Of a stretch of 64,000 nt of DNA, positions 31,431 to 40,783 are shown in pieces. The stretch is from positions 1 through 64,000 of the forward strand of contig DAOTVO010000021.1 of assembly GCA_034436335.1 (NCBI GenBank). Direction: 5' to 3'. Both the position numbers and the translations under genes were made by a program. The notes beneath the pieces are model-generated. The model worked only from the letters and a program-made list of their open reading frames with translations. It searched no databases and was not told where the DNA came from. Origin of the DNA: UBA877 sp034436335. GTDB lineage: Bacteria > Chloroflexota > Anaerolineae > Anaerolineales > Villigracilaceae. How positions within the stretch are numbered: position 1 is the first letter of the stretch; each line of letters starts with the position of its first letter.

Positions 31431-34190
31431 TCACTTCTTTACCGTGAAAGAAATTTCTGCTGTTCCCACATTTCCCGCCCGGTCGGTTGCCTCGACCCGC
31501 AGCGTATGCCGGCCGCTCTGTGCCTCCCAGAGCGTCCCAAATGGCGCGGCAGAGAGCGTGATGAGTTTTTTCCCATCCACATAAAACGTAACCGCGGTCA
31601 GGAACGCGTCCTGCGCTTGCGCTTGCAGGACCGCCTGAGCCCCATCGCTCAGGCTGAGTTCCTGGCCTTCCTGGGGATACAAAATCTCCACGTGCGGCGC
31701 TGTGTTATCCAGCGTCAGTTGTGCCAGTGCTTCGTCCACGCGTTCATTGGCGCGAACGACCAGCAGGCGCAACACATACACGCCGTCCAGGCCGGCGGTA
31801 TCCCAGCGCGCCAGCAGACCGTCCGTCACCGGGGTGGTGGAGTCGCTCCCAATTTGCAGCCAGCGCGTGGGGTTCAGCCCCGCCCCGTATTCCAGCCGAT
31901 ACGAGACGAAACCATCGCCGGCCGCCGTGCCGCGAATCTCCAACTCGCCGCGGGCGTCGGCGAACATGGTTGGCGAGGTGATGCGCGTCCATTTTAATAC
32001 TTCGGCGGGTCGGTAAGTGTCGTACGAGGAAGGCGGCTGCTCGATACCTGCCGCTTTGGCCCAGTCCTGCGCGCCGGGCGGAAGCGCCATGTAGACGCGG
32101 CTGCGCACCAGTTCAGGCGGTGTGAAGACCGTTGCCAGCAGGCCGGTTTCGATGTTGATATCAAAGGCCTGGTAAAGCGTGTCGAACTGCACTGGCTGTC
32201 GGCCCTCCGGGAAAACTTCCTCCACCACGTTCGGGCAGACTGGTGTGGGAAGCAGGCCGGATGGGTCGCAAACTTTGACGCTGACGACTCCGGCGGGCAT
32301 TTGCCAGCCGACGGAAGGGAAATCGCGGACAGCCGTCTGCATCAGCGCCTGCCACAGCCCCTGCGCTGCCTCCGCGGACTTCCCGCCTGCCCCCGTCAAA
32401 TAGACCGTCGTCACCCGCTGCGGCGTGTACCCCGTTACCCATGCCCCCGCGCCGTCGAGCGTGGACGAGGTTTTGACCGCCGCCGGACGGCCAAGGTCCA
32501 GCAGATTGCTTCCTCCTGGCCGCTCGCTCAGGATGTGGTTCATCAGGTAGGCCAGTTGCGGGCTGACGATCAGCCGCGTCTTCGGCGCGGACCAGTCGAG
32601 TAACAGACGGCCGTCTACCTCGCTGACCTGCAACACCGCCGCCGCTTCCGGCGCAGCCGGAGCAATCCCCTGCCCGCTCTGAACGCCCTCGGCGGCAAAG
32701 ACCCCGTAGGCGGAGGTGAGCGCAAAAGGCGAGAGAAGAAATTCCTGCTCCAGCAGGGCCTCGGACGGCAATTCCAACCCAAAGGACAGAGCGCTTTGCT
32801 GAACGCTTCGAGCGCCCAACTGCTTCAGCAGAATGCGGGCCGGATTGAGGTAGTCGTTAACCAGCGCCGTGCGCAGGCGCATTGGGCCATGATAGACCTG
32901 CCCCAGGCTGGGCGCGCCGTCCGGCAGGTCCCACGTCAGGCTGGCAGGGTTGAGGCCGCGGGCGAAGGCGGTCAGGTAAACGAAGGGAGTGACAGACGTT
33001 CCTGCCGGATGGATAGAAAGGTCACCGGCCGCGGCCAGAATTTGCCCTGTCAGCGGGTCGAGGATGAGGATCCCGCCCTCGGCTGAGACAGGGAGGATGG
33101 ACATTTCGGGCAAAAGTGCGGCACTCTCGCAGGCGGGCGGAGTTGTGGAGCTGTTGGCGAGGCGTGCCAGTTGCGCGCGCAGGGCGCAGTCGGCCTCCAC
33201 TTGAAGGCCGTAATCGAGGCTTGTCAGGATGACCACGCCGCCGCGTTCGACGCGTCCCGCTCCGAGTGCCGCGTCTACTTGACGCAGAAGATAATCCACA
33301 AATTGCGGCGAGACTCCCGCCTCGACGGCGAAGAAGTTGCTCTCCGGCGGCGCAAGAGGGCGAGGCGGGTGATTGACCGCCTCGTTTGCCTGGGCAGGCG
33401 TAATCCAGCCCAGGCTGAGCAAGGCACGCAACGTTTCCAGCCAATTGGCCTCAGCGGCCTGCGGCGCGTCGAACGGGTTGAGAGCGGGGGTTTTGCCCAC
33501 GGCGGCTAGCATGGCGGCTTCGCTCAGCGTCAGGTCGGCGGCTGACTTGCCAAAATAGAGACGCGCCGCCGCTTCGGCGCCGAAGGCATGATGACCGTAG
33601 TCGGCGCTGTTGAGGTACCACTCCAGCGCCTGTTCCGGCCTGTAGCGGGCAGTGAGTTGCGCCGCCAGAAGCCGCTCGCGAAAGGCGCGGCGGATGGTGG
33701 GCGCTTCGTCCGTCAGCAGGAGGCGGGAGACTAATTCCTGCGCCAGTGTGGGATGCCGGTTGGGGGTCTGCCAGCCTTCCAGCGTGTAGCCGGGGGATTG
33801 CCAGAAATCCGGCTGGACGAGCGCCAGCGTGGCTTGAACAAGAAAGGGCGAAAACTCTTCGTAACGGAGGAATGTGCGCGGCGAATCCTGCGGGGCAAGC
33901 GTTACCAGCAAACGCTGTCCGGAGCGGTCATACAAGCGCGTTGGCTGGAGCAGGAGGCCGTTGGAAGGGTCGAGTTGTGCGGCGAGCGCTTCGAGCGGCG
34001 GCAGGTTTTCGGTCACCGAAGCGTAGGCAAAGACTGCAGCCATCGTCAGCGCTACCAGGACAGCGCTGACGATGAATCCAAATCCAAAGGCCAGCCGGCG
34101 GGTGCGCCTTTCAGCGCTGCGACGCGTTTTCTCGCGCCGCTGCCGGCGTTGGCGAATAATAGTCAGGGGAAAAGCAGAAGAGCGGCTCAC
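31431..34190 (-). CDS. Class A penicillin-binding protein homologue with degenerate catalytic sites
   Basis: A 919-residue bitopic envelope protein: basic N-terminus, one membrane helix (near residues 35-57), GT51 domain (75-260), transpeptidase-like domain (300-700) and a C-terminal Ig-like domain (about 800-919). The fold-defining GT51 stretches are clear (AAARLYFGKSAADLTLSEAAML), but the catalytic EDRxF motif reads QPDFW. In the transpeptidase domain the nucleophile motif GSxxKP is GTSVTP (Ser to Thr, Lys to Thr), the SxN motif is NDYLNPA, and KTG is KTS. It is probably not a peptidoglycan synthase but a structural or regulatory homologue. The GTG start at 34190 overlaps the upstream stop (GTGA), implying coupling. 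Confidence 0.85.
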   Translation of the reverse strand: MSRSSAFPLTIIRQRRQRREKTRRSAERRTRRLAFGFGFIVSAVLVALTMAAVFAYASVTENLPPLEALAAQLDPSNGLLLQPTRLYDRSGQRLLVTLAPQDSPRTFLRYEEFSPFLVQATLALVQPDFWQSPGYTLEGWQTPNRHPTLAQELVSRLLLTDEAPTIRRAFRERLLAAQLTARYRPEQALEWYLNSADYGHHAFGAEAAARLYFGKSAADLTLSEAAMLAAVGKTPALNPFDAPQAAEANWLETLRALLSLGWITPAQANEAVNHPPRPLAPPESNFFAVEAGVSPQFVDYLLRQVDAALGAGRVERGGVVILTSLDYGLQVEADCALRAQLARLANSSTTPPACESAALLPEMSILPVSAEGGILILDPLTGQILAAAGDLSIHPAGTSVTPFVYLTAFARGLNPASLTWDLPDGAPSLGQVYHGPMRLRTALVNDYLNPARILLKQLGARSVQQSALSFGLELPSEALLEQEFLLSPFALTSAYGVFAAEGVQSGQGIAPAAPEAAAVLQVSEVDGRLLLDWSAPKTRLIVSPQLAYLMNHILSERPGGSNLLDLGRPAAVKTSSTLDGAGAWVTGYTPQRVTTVYLTGAGGKSAEAAQGLWQALMQTAVRDFPSVGWQMPAGVVSVKVCDPSGLLPTPVCPNVVEEVFPEGRQPVQFDTLYQAFDINIETGLLATVFTPPELVRSRVYMALPPGAQDWAKAAGIEQPPSSYDTYRPAEVLKWTRITSPTMFADARGELEIRGTAAGDGFVSYRLEYGAGLNPTRWLQIGSDSTTPVTDGLLARWDTAGLDGVYVLRLLVVRANERVDEALAQLTLDNTAPHVEILYPQEGQELSLSDGAQAVLQAQAQDAFLTAVTFYVDGKKLITLSAAPFGTLWEAQSGRHTLRVEATDRAGNVGTAEISFTVKK

Positions 34191-36334
34191 TTGATGCTGA
34201 CAGGCATATTCGTTTGCAGCGACTCCAGGACGGCAAATGTGGCCTTCGTCACGCCGATTAATTGCTCGTAGGGGATGGGCGGCGCGCCGCCCTCGCGCAG
34301 GACGGTCAGGAAGGCCTGCCACTCGCCGCGCCAGCCTTTGTCCTGCCTCTTTTTGACCAGCCTCCGCCTTCCCTCATGGACCGTCTCCAACGTGCGGAAA
34401 TCGTCCAGTACGGCCACGCGTCCGCCGCAGAAGACTTCGATGCGTTCTTTGGGAAAGGATTTGTCGCCGTTGGCAAGATAGTCCACCACGCCCACCGAGC
34501 CGTCAGGGAAGGTGAACGTCATCGAGACGTTGTCCTGATGATATTTTCCGCCGTCGGGCAGGGCGTGCGCGCTCACCCTGATAGGTGCGGCGCCGGCCAG
34601 GAAGGTCAGAAAATCTATGAAGTGACAACCTTCGCCGATGATGCGTCCGCCGCCCTGGGCAGGGTCGTGCACCCAGTGATTGAGCGGGATGGATCCGGCG
34701 TTGATGCGGTAATGCATGTAAAGCGGTTCTTTGCGGTTTGCAAGTTGGGCGAAAAGCGTTTGAGCAAGGGGCGCAAAGCGGCGGTTGAAGCCGGTCATCA
34801 GCACCTGCTCACGGAGGGCCGAGACCTGTTCACTGATGACCGCTAACTGCTCGTCGTCAATCGCCAGCGGCTTTTCGACAAAAACATGTTTCCCGGCTTG
34901 CAAGGCCCTGACGGCCAATTCGGCATGCAGGTCGTGGCGGGTGAGAATGGCAACGGTGTTGATGGCAGGGTCGTTCAGGATTTCATCATCGCTGGAAGCG
35001 GCATAGGCAAAGCCGAATTTTTTGGCCGCGTGCTGGGCGTGCAGTCCGCCCGCCGAGGCGATGCCGACCAATTCGACGCCCTCCAGTTTTTGGAGGACAG
35101 GGAGCAGAACGCCGGCGGCGAAATTGCCCGCGCCGAGAACGCCGAGTTTGCAGGCCGAAGGTCGGATGGCCGGAGCGTTGAAGCGGACGATATGCGAACC
35201 TTTCTGTGCTTCGGCTGTCTCAGGGTAGGTGATCAGGATGCCGAGGAACGGTTGTTTCTTTTTGCCGGTGATGACCTCGTAGGCTTCGGCGGCGCGCTCG
35301 ATGGGAAAGCGGTGCGTGATGAGCGGCTCGACCTTGAGCCTGCCTGCGGCCATCAGGTTTAACACCGCCTCGAAGTTGCGTCCCTCCGTCCAGCGGACGT
35401 AGCCGATGGGGTAATCACGTCCCATCTCCTCGTAGGCCGGGTCGTAGCGCCCCGGGCCGTAGGAGCGGGAGTTGATGAAAGAAATTTCTTTCTCGTAGTA
35501 GAGTTTGCGCGGCAGTGTCAGGCCCACTGCGCCGGTGGCGACGACCCGCGCCCGGTCGCGGGCGATGAGCGCGGCCAATTCCACCGGGTCGTTGGAAGCA
35601 GTATCGGCGCAGATAAGCACTGCGTCGAAGCCAAGGTTGGTAGTGAAAGCCCGGGCGGTCTCCACGGCCTGGTCGCGGGAGCAGGCTTGCAGTCCGAGCG
35701 AGGCCGCCAGGGCAACGCGCTGTGGGTTGGTATCTACGCCCAGCACGCGGCAGCCGGCCGCGGCGGCAATCTGTCCGGCTAATAGTCCCAGCAATCCCAT
35801 GCCGATGACGGCCACGTTTTCGCCGATTTGCGGTTCGGCAAGACGGAAGCCATGCAGAGCGATGGCGCCGAGTGTCGTGAAGGCGGCGGACTCGAAATCC
35901 ACCCCTTCGGGCAGGGGGGTAAGCAGAGCGCGGGGCACGATGTTGTACTCGGCATGGACGGCGTAGCCGCCGCCGGCGCAGGCCACGCGCTGCCCAACCT
36001 GAAAGCCGTCCATCCCCTCCCCCAGAGCCGCAATCACGCCGGCGGAGGAATAGCCCAATGGGATGGGCTGGTCGAGACGATTGAAAGCCGCTTGCAGGGT
36101 GGGAATCACCCCTTCCCGTTTCATCTTATCCATTATTTGGCGGAGCAGATCGGGGCGCGAACGCGCCTTGCCCACCAGCGATTTTTCGGAAAATTCCACC
36201 ACCATCCGTTCGGTCCCGGCCGAGACGAGCGAGGCAGCCACCTGCACCAGCGCCTGCCCGGCGCGCGGCGTGGGGACAGGCACATCTTCAATGGTGGTTT
36301 TGCCGGTTTTCATGTTTTGCAGGAGTTGTTTCAT
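34187..36334 (-). CDS. Two-domain oxidoreductase (zinc-type dehydrogenase plus Gfo/Idh/MocA)
   Basis: A 715-residue fusion. The N-terminal half is a medium-chain alcohol dehydrogenase-like domain (GYSSAGVIAALGEGMDGF; Rossmann segment ENVAVIGMGLLGLLAGQIAA near residue 185), without the full set of zinc-ligand cysteines. The C-terminal half (from about residue 385) is a Gfo/Idh/MocA dehydrogenase (KLGVLGAGNFAAGVLLP, and VFVEKPLA with its catalytic Lys). Such fusions are common in surface-polysaccharide and sugar-modification clusters; the substrate is unknown. The start at 36334 is the first ATG with family-like sequence; the ribosome site is weak. The stop overlaps the PBP-like gene. Confidence 0.85.
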   Translation of the reverse strand: MKQLLQNMKTGKTTIEDVPVPTPRAGQALVQVAASLVSAGTERMVVEFSEKSLVGKARSRPDLLRQIMDKMKREGVIPTLQAAFNRLDQPIPLGYSSAGVIAALGEGMDGFQVGQRVACAGGGYAVHAEYNIVPRALLTPLPEGVDFESAAFTTLGAIALHGFRLAEPQIGENVAVIGMGLLGLLAGQIAAAAGCRVLGVDTNPQRVALAASLGLQACSRDQAVETARAFTTNLGFDAVLICADTASNDPVELAALIARDRARVVATGAVGLTLPRKLYYEKEISFINSRSYGPGRYDPAYEEMGRDYPIGYVRWTEGRNFEAVLNLMAAGRLKVEPLITHRFPIERAAEAYEVITGKKKQPFLGILITYPETAEAQKGSHIVRFNAPAIRPSACKLGVLGAGNFAAGVLLPVLQKLEGVELVGIASAGGLHAQHAAKKFGFAYAASSDDEILNDPAINTVAILTRHDLHAELAVRALQAGKHVFVEKPLAIDDEQLAVISEQVSALREQVLMTGFNRRFAPLAQTLFAQLANRKEPLYMHYRINAGSIPLNHWVHDPAQGGGRIIGEGCHFIDFLTFLAGAAPIRVSAHALPDGGKYHQDNVSMTFTFPDGSVGVVDYLANGDKSFPKERIEVFCGGRVAVLDDFRTLETVHEGRRRLVKKRQDKGWRGEWQAFLTVLREGGAPPIPYEQLIGVTKATFAVLESLQTNMPVSIK

Positions 36335-36591
36335 AGGGAAAACTGTTCTCCATGGCTTGGTTTTTGTCTTGCGAGTTTGGCCGCAAATGTTGCATGCGCC
36401 GATGAGGAAGAAATTGACAAACCCTGCATTCCCTGCAAGTAAAAATTTAATTTGGCATTTTTGGCATCGGGCGACAACTTGCCCCTCTTGGCCGGGCAAT
36501 TGCCTCATGAGGCCGACTCTTTGGGGCGCGGCATTGAGTATACCGCAAGAACACAGTGCGCATTGGCCATTGAAAGCGGTAAAATATTCTC
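36335..36591. promoter_or_regulatory. Divergent promoter region
   Basis: 257 bases between the two-domain oxidoreductase (minus) and the BTAD regulator (plus). For the regulator, TAAAAT at 36580-36585 lies six bases before the ATG at 36592, again the leaderless arrangement. A TTGACA at 36414-36419 is followed by an A/T-rich stretch but at poor spacing. No small gene is convincing. Confidence 0.55.
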
Positions 36592-39500
36592 ATGGCTTTC
36601 ATCCATGGGTTGCCGCTCAGCCAGACCAAGATAACCACACCGGGGCGCAGGCCGGAACTCTTGACTCGCGCCCGTCTGCTCGAAAAACTGGAGGACCTGC
36701 TCGAAAGGCGGCTTATCTTGGTCACTGCGCCGGCCGGTTACGGGAAAACATCGCTGCTTATTGACTTTGCGCAAAACACTCACTTGCCGGTCTGCTGGCT
36801 GTCGCTGGATGAACTTGACCGCGACCCGCAGCGTTTTTTACTCTACTTCGCGGCTGCGATTGCCGCCCGTTTTCCCCGCTTTGGCAAGCGTTCCATGGCC
36901 GCGCTGGCCGAGGCAACCGATTTCTCCTCTGCGCTCGAAAACATCGTCATTACCTTTGCCAACGAAATCTACGACCAGATTGACGAACATTTTGTCCTCG
37001 TGCTGGATGACTACCAGTGTGTGGACACAGTCTCCGAGATTCGCAATTTCGTCAGCCGTTTCGTTCAACACGCCCCGGAAAACTGTCATCTGGTGTTGGC
37101 CTCCCGTCGTCTGCCTGCCCTGCCCGATATGATTACCCTGGTGGCCCATCAACAGGTGGGCGGTTTCGACCTGGAGGAACTGGCCTTTCGCCCGGAGGAA
37201 ATTGGCCTGCTCTTTGAGCGCAATTACGGCGTTTCTCTCACCGAAGAGGAAACCTTCTCTCTGTTGCGCCGCACGGAAGGATGGATTACCGGCCTGCATC
37301 TCAGCCGGCTGAGCGACTCGGGCGTTTTGCCAGACCTGTCCAAGTCCGCCCGCGCCGCCGGCATTGACCTTTCCGATTACTTCGACCAGCAGGTGCTGGC
37401 TCAGCAGACGCCCGAAATGCGCGCCTTCCTCCTCCAGACCTCCCTGCTGGAGGAATTCGACGCCGCCCTGTGCGATGCTGTTCTCGGCGTGGGCGACTGG
37501 CAAACCATGATGCGGACGGCGCGGCAGAACAATCTGTTCGTTTTGTCGGTCGGTCCACAGGGCGAATGGCTTCGCTATAATTCCCTTTTTCAGGAATTTT
37601 TGCGCAAGCGTCTCTTGCAGGAAAGCCCGACCACCGTGCAGGCTATTCTTCTGCGCCTGGCGGAAGTCAGCGAGGAAAACGGCGATTGGGAAAAAGCCCA
37701 CCATGCCATCCGGCAAATCGGCGACTTGAACGCCCTGACTGCTTTTATGGAACGCGCCGGGGCGCATCTCATTCAAAGCGACCGCATCCTGACCCTCTCT
37801 GCCTGGCTGGAGGAATTACCTCCTGCGACAATCCAGGAAAATCCGTCACTGTTGGCTTTGAATGGTTTTATCGCCCTCGTCAGGGGGCAGGTCAAATATG
37901 GCTTCGAGCAAACCGAGGATGCCGCCGCCATGTTCCGCGCTCAGGGAAACCTGGCCGGGTTGGTCTTTACCCTCATCCAGCGTTCCTGGGCGCACCGCCT
38001 GCTGGGAAACTATCCGGCCGCCCTCGATGACGCCGAAGAAGCCATCCAACTCGCCGCCGAACAGCCCGGACAGGAACTCCGCCTTGCCGAAGCGCACCGT
38101 ATGAAGGGACTGGCGCTTTTCCGGCTTGGCCGCGCCGATTCGGCCGCCGAATGCCTGCAGACCTCGCTGAAGATTTTCACCCGCCTGGGACGTCAGCGGG
38201 AAATCCCACATCAGCAAATGGAATTGGGCATGGTGAAACGGGCGCTCGGCGACCTTCAGGCCGCTCGCCTGAACTATGAAAAGGCGCTCAAGGCGTGGCA
38301 GCAGCAAGGCCGTCTCATAGCGCAGGCGACGCTCTTGAACAACCTGGGCGTCTTGCATCACTTTTGCGGTGATTACGAAGATGCGGTTCGGGCTTTCGAA
38401 CAGGGCTTGGATTGCGCCCGTCGCAGCGGGTACTTGCACTCGGAGGGTCTGCTCCTTTCCAGCCTGGCGGATGTATATGCCGCCATTGGCGACCTGGAAG
38501 CGGCTAAACAGGCCAGCCAGAATGCCTATGAAATCGCCCTCCAGAGCAACGACCATTTCCTGCTCACGTATAGCCGGATTACCCTGGCCGGAATTGCGCG
38601 GCGCAGCGGCGATTTTGACTGCGCCCATCGGATGCTCGAAGATGCCGAATTCGCCATTCGGCAGAGCAGTTCACAATACGAAAGGAGCCTCTATCTTCTC
38701 GAGTCGGCGAGCCTCCATCTCGCAGAGGGCGCCCCTGATCGGGCTGCGCCGGACCTGAAGATTGCAGTGGAAAATTTCGAGCAGGGCGGCCTGCATACGG
38801 AGGCCGGCCTGGCCAGTCTATGGCTGGCCGCGGCGCTGGCTCGCGCCGGGGACTTGGAATCTGCCTGCCGGGCATTCGCGGCCGCCTTTCGCCTGGCCGG
38901 CGACGGGGAAACACCCGCCTCGTTTTTAGTCGCCGGCTTGCAGGTCCGCGCCTGGCTCGCTCCGCTGAGCGCCAATGAACAGGCCGGGCCGCGCTTGCGT
39001 CTCTTACTCGGTCAGGTCGAACAGTTCCAAAAACAATTACCTTCCCTGCGCAAGCGTCTCCGCCGCATCGCTCACCTTGTCCCTGAAACTGTCCCTGCCC
39101 TGTCTGTACGTGCCTTCGGCAGGTCGCAGGTACGGGTCAACGGGCAACTGGTTACTAACGCGCAATGGCGTACAAAGGCGGTCAAAGAGTTGTTCTTCTT
39201 CCTGCTCCAGTCGCCGCGGCCGCTGACGAAGGAACAGATTGGTCTGGAACTTTGGTCGGAAAGCAACGCCGAGGCGCTGAAACGGCGCTTCAAAAACGAA
39301 CTCTACCGTTTGCGGCGGGCGGTGGGACCGGATGTGGTGCTGTTTGACGGCGAAAGATACCGCTTCAATCATGACCTGGACATGGAATACGATGTAGAGG
39401 TATTCGAGAGCAGTCTAAAGCGCGCCCGCGCGGCGCAGGATGTGGAGGCCCAACTGCGCGCCTATCAGGAGGCCGTGGCCGCTGTGCGTGGTCTCTACCT

Positions 39501-39819
39501 GGAGGACTTTGATTCCATTTGGCTGATGGCCGACCGCGAACGTTTCAGACGGCGTTATGTCGAGGCACTTTTGGCGATGGCCGAACTGCTGTTGAAACGC
39601 GGAGATGTGGAAGAAGCCTCCAAAGTTTGTCACTATGCGTTGGCGGTGGATAAGACCGAGGAAGCCGCTTACCGGTTGATGATGAACATTCATGCAGCGC
39701 GCGGCGACCGTATAGCCGTCACCCGCGAATATCAGGCTTGCCGAGATACTCTGGCTTCGGAACTTGGCATACCTCCCTCGCTGGAAACGGAAACGCTCTA
39801 TCGTCGTCTGACAGCCTGA
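36592..39819 (+). CDS. MalT-like STAND regulator with C-terminal OmpR-type and BTAD domains
   Basis: A 1075-residue signal-integrating transcription factor. The N-terminal STAND NTPase has a Walker A motif LVTAPAGYGKTSLL near residue 42 and a Walker B-like VLVLDDYQC near 142. About ten TPR-like helical repeats follow from about 380 to 780 (AQATLLNNLGVLHHFCGDYE, SSLADVYAAIGDLEAAKQAS). At the C-terminus an OmpR/SARP-type winged helix (LSVRAFGRSQVRVNG, KELFFFLLQSPRPLTKEQI) is followed by a BTAD domain ending in ELGIPPSLETETLYRRL. The gene appears leaderless. It directly precedes a small peptide gene, DUF5317-like and HD-GYP genes, and may control them. Confidence 0.92.
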   Translation: MAFIHGLPLSQTKITTPGRRPELLTRARLLEKLEDLLERRLILVTAPAGYGKTSLLIDFAQNTHLPVCWLSLDELDRDPQRFLLYFAAAIAARFPRFGKRSMAALAEATDFSSALENIVITFANEIYDQIDEHFVLVLDDYQCVDTVSEIRNFVSRFVQHAPENCHLVLASRRLPALPDMITLVAHQQVGGFDLEELAFRPEEIGLLFERNYGVSLTEEETFSLLRRTEGWITGLHLSRLSDSGVLPDLSKSARAAGIDLSDYFDQQVLAQQTPEMRAFLLQTSLLEEFDAALCDAVLGVGDWQTMMRTARQNNLFVLSVGPQGEWLRYNSLFQEFLRKRLLQESPTTVQAILLRLAEVSEENGDWEKAHHAIRQIGDLNALTAFMERAGAHLIQSDRILTLSAWLEELPPATIQENPSLLALNGFIALVRGQVKYGFEQTEDAAAMFRAQGNLAGLVFTLIQRSWAHRLLGNYPAALDDAEEAIQLAAEQPGQELRLAEAHRMKGLALFRLGRADSAAECLQTSLKIFTRLGRQREIPHQQMELGMVKRALGDLQAARLNYEKALKAWQQQGRLIAQATLLNNLGVLHHFCGDYEDAVRAFEQGLDCARRSGYLHSEGLLLSSLADVYAAIGDLEAAKQASQNAYEIALQSNDHFLLTYSRITLAGIARRSGDFDCAHRMLEDAEFAIRQSSSQYERSLYLLESASLHLAEGAPDRAAPDLKIAVENFEQGGLHTEAGLASLWLAAALARAGDLESACRAFAAAFRLAGDGETPASFLVAGLQVRAWLAPLSANEQAGPRLRLLLGQVEQFQKQLPSLRKRLRRIAHLVPETVPALSVRAFGRSQVRVNGQLVTNAQWRTKAVKELFFFLLQSPRPLTKEQIGLELWSESNAEALKRRFKNELYRLRRAVGPDVVLFDGERYRFNHDLDMEYDVEVFESSLKRARAAQDVEAQLRAYQEAVAAVRGLYLEDFDSIWLMADRERFRRRYVEALLAMAELLLKRGDVEEASKVCHYALAVDKTEEAAYRLMMNIHAARGDRIAVTREYQACRDTLASELGIPPSLETETLYRRLTA

Positions 39820-39888
39820 ATCTCCCCAGGTTTCAGGCCGGGGCTGTCTCAAAAACAGTGCGGAATGCTATTCCGCTGCCGCTGCGTG

Positions 39889-39894
39889 TAAAAT
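39889..39894 (+). promoter_or_regulatory. Putative -10 box just before a strong hairpin
   Basis: TAAAAT at 39889-39894 is followed within three bases by the stem of the terminator at 39897. A transcript from it would be almost entirely hairpin plus U-run, suggesting attenuation or a tiny RNA. Confidence 0.4.
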
Positions 39895-39896
39895 AT

Positions 39897-39936
39897 AGGC
39901 AGAGAGCGCCAGATTGACGCTCTCTGCCTGTTTTTC
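39897..39936 (+). terminator. Rho-independent terminator after the BTAD regulator
   Basis: A perfect 12-bp stem, AGGCAGAGAGCG at 39897-39908 with CGCTCTCTGCCT at 39918-39929, followed by GTTTTTCCTTT. It lies 113 bases before the small peptide gene, so it could also attenuate that operon. Confidence 0.85.
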
Positions 39937-40048
39937 CTTTCGGGGATACTTTTTTAGTTGGCGGCTTACTAAAGGCTGTTTTGCATCCTGGTTTGCAGTC
40001 TGCTTGTTTGTATGATGACAACAAATCTACAAAAGGCAGGTGCTTTCC

Positions 40049-40204
40049 ATGAACAAAATCTTTGCCAACATTCTCGACTTCAGCCGCAAGGTTAATCGCC
40101 AGCATATTCAGATGGCTTGGGCGTTGCTCGTTCTGGTTCTGCTTGTCCTGGGCGCCGGTGCTCCGGAAGATGGCGGTCCTGGCATTGGTCCCATTGGGAA
40201 ATAA
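40049..40204 (+). CDS. Small membrane peptide (51 residues), possible signal precursor
   Basis: The ATG at 40049 starts a 51-codon frame beginning MNKIFANILDFSRKVNRQH. Residues 1-19 are basic and amphipathic, 22-40 form one membrane helix (MAWALLVLVLLVLGAG), and the short tail is Gly/Pro-rich (APEDGGPGIGPIGK). By the positive-inside rule the tail faces outside. An AGGCAGG stretch about seven bases upstream may be the ribosome site. It heads a tight cluster with the DUF5317-like protein (six bases later), right after a large regulator. The layout recalls a peptide pheromone precursor; this is inference and no family is recognised. Confidence 0.65.
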   Translation: MNKIFANILDFSRKVNRQHIQMAWALLVLVLLVLGAGAPEDGGPGIGPIGK

Positions 40205-40210
40205 ACTCTC

Positions 40211-40783
40211 TTGATCCTGCTCTTCGCGCTCCTGGCCGGAGGGGCGGTGGGGTGGAGGCTTGCGCGCTGGCAAAAACGCCCCTGGAGACTTCCCCCGCTC
40301 GCCCATTTGTGGCTGGTTCCGGTTGCATTTCTGCCGCAACTGGCTGCCGTTTACATTCCAGCCCTGCGTGCCGGTATCTCTGACGAATGGGCCGCGCTCT
40401 GCATCGTTGCCTCCCAGATTCTCTTGCTGGCCTTTTGCTGGCTTAACCGCCGCATTGCAGGGATGTTCCTGCTGGGGTGCGGGCTGGCAGCCAACCTGTT
40501 GGTCATTGCTCTCAACGGCGGCTTCATGCCCATCGGCCCTGAGACAGCCGGCCGCCTGATTTCTCAGGAAACGCTGAACAACATCGAGATTGGCAGTCGT
40601 TTTGGTTGGAAAGATATTTTGCTCTTGCCTGAAAATACCCGCCTTGAATTTCTGTCGGACCGCTTTCTCCTGCCGGATTGGTTACCCTATCAAGCGGCTT
40701 TTAGTTTGGGTGACGTTCTCATCGCCTCGGGCGCTTTTTGGGTAATGATTTCAGGCTCACATCATCGCCAAAAGGAAAGGTAA
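40211..40783 (+). CDS. DUF5317-like membrane protein
   Basis: A 190-residue membrane protein with about five hydrophobic segments (LILLFALLAGGAVGWRLA, LVPVAFLPQLAAVYIPAL, LCIVASQILLLAFCWL, IAGMFLLGCGLAANLLVIALNGG and one near the C-terminus around SLGDVLIASGAFWVM). The GGFMPIGPETA loop and the ENTRLEFLSDRFLLPDWLPY stretch match my memory of DUF5317. It starts with TTG six bases after the small peptide gene without its own ribosome site, so it is likely coupled to it. Function unknown. Its stop overlaps the next ATG by one base. Confidence 0.75.
   Translation: MILLFALLAGGAVGWRLARWQKRPWRLPPLAHLWLVPVAFLPQLAAVYIPALRAGISDEWAALCIVASQILLLAFCWLNRRIAGMFLLGCGLAANLLVIALNGGFMPIGPETAGRLISQETLNNIEIGSRFGWKDILLLPENTRLEFLSDRFLLPDWLPYQAAFSLGDVLIASGAFWVMISGSHHRQKER

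Noticed and set aside
36335..36508. Cys-rich N-terminal extension of the two-domain oxidoreductase
   Set aside because: The extension lies in the divergent promoter region and is not family-like; the ATG at 36334 is a better start.
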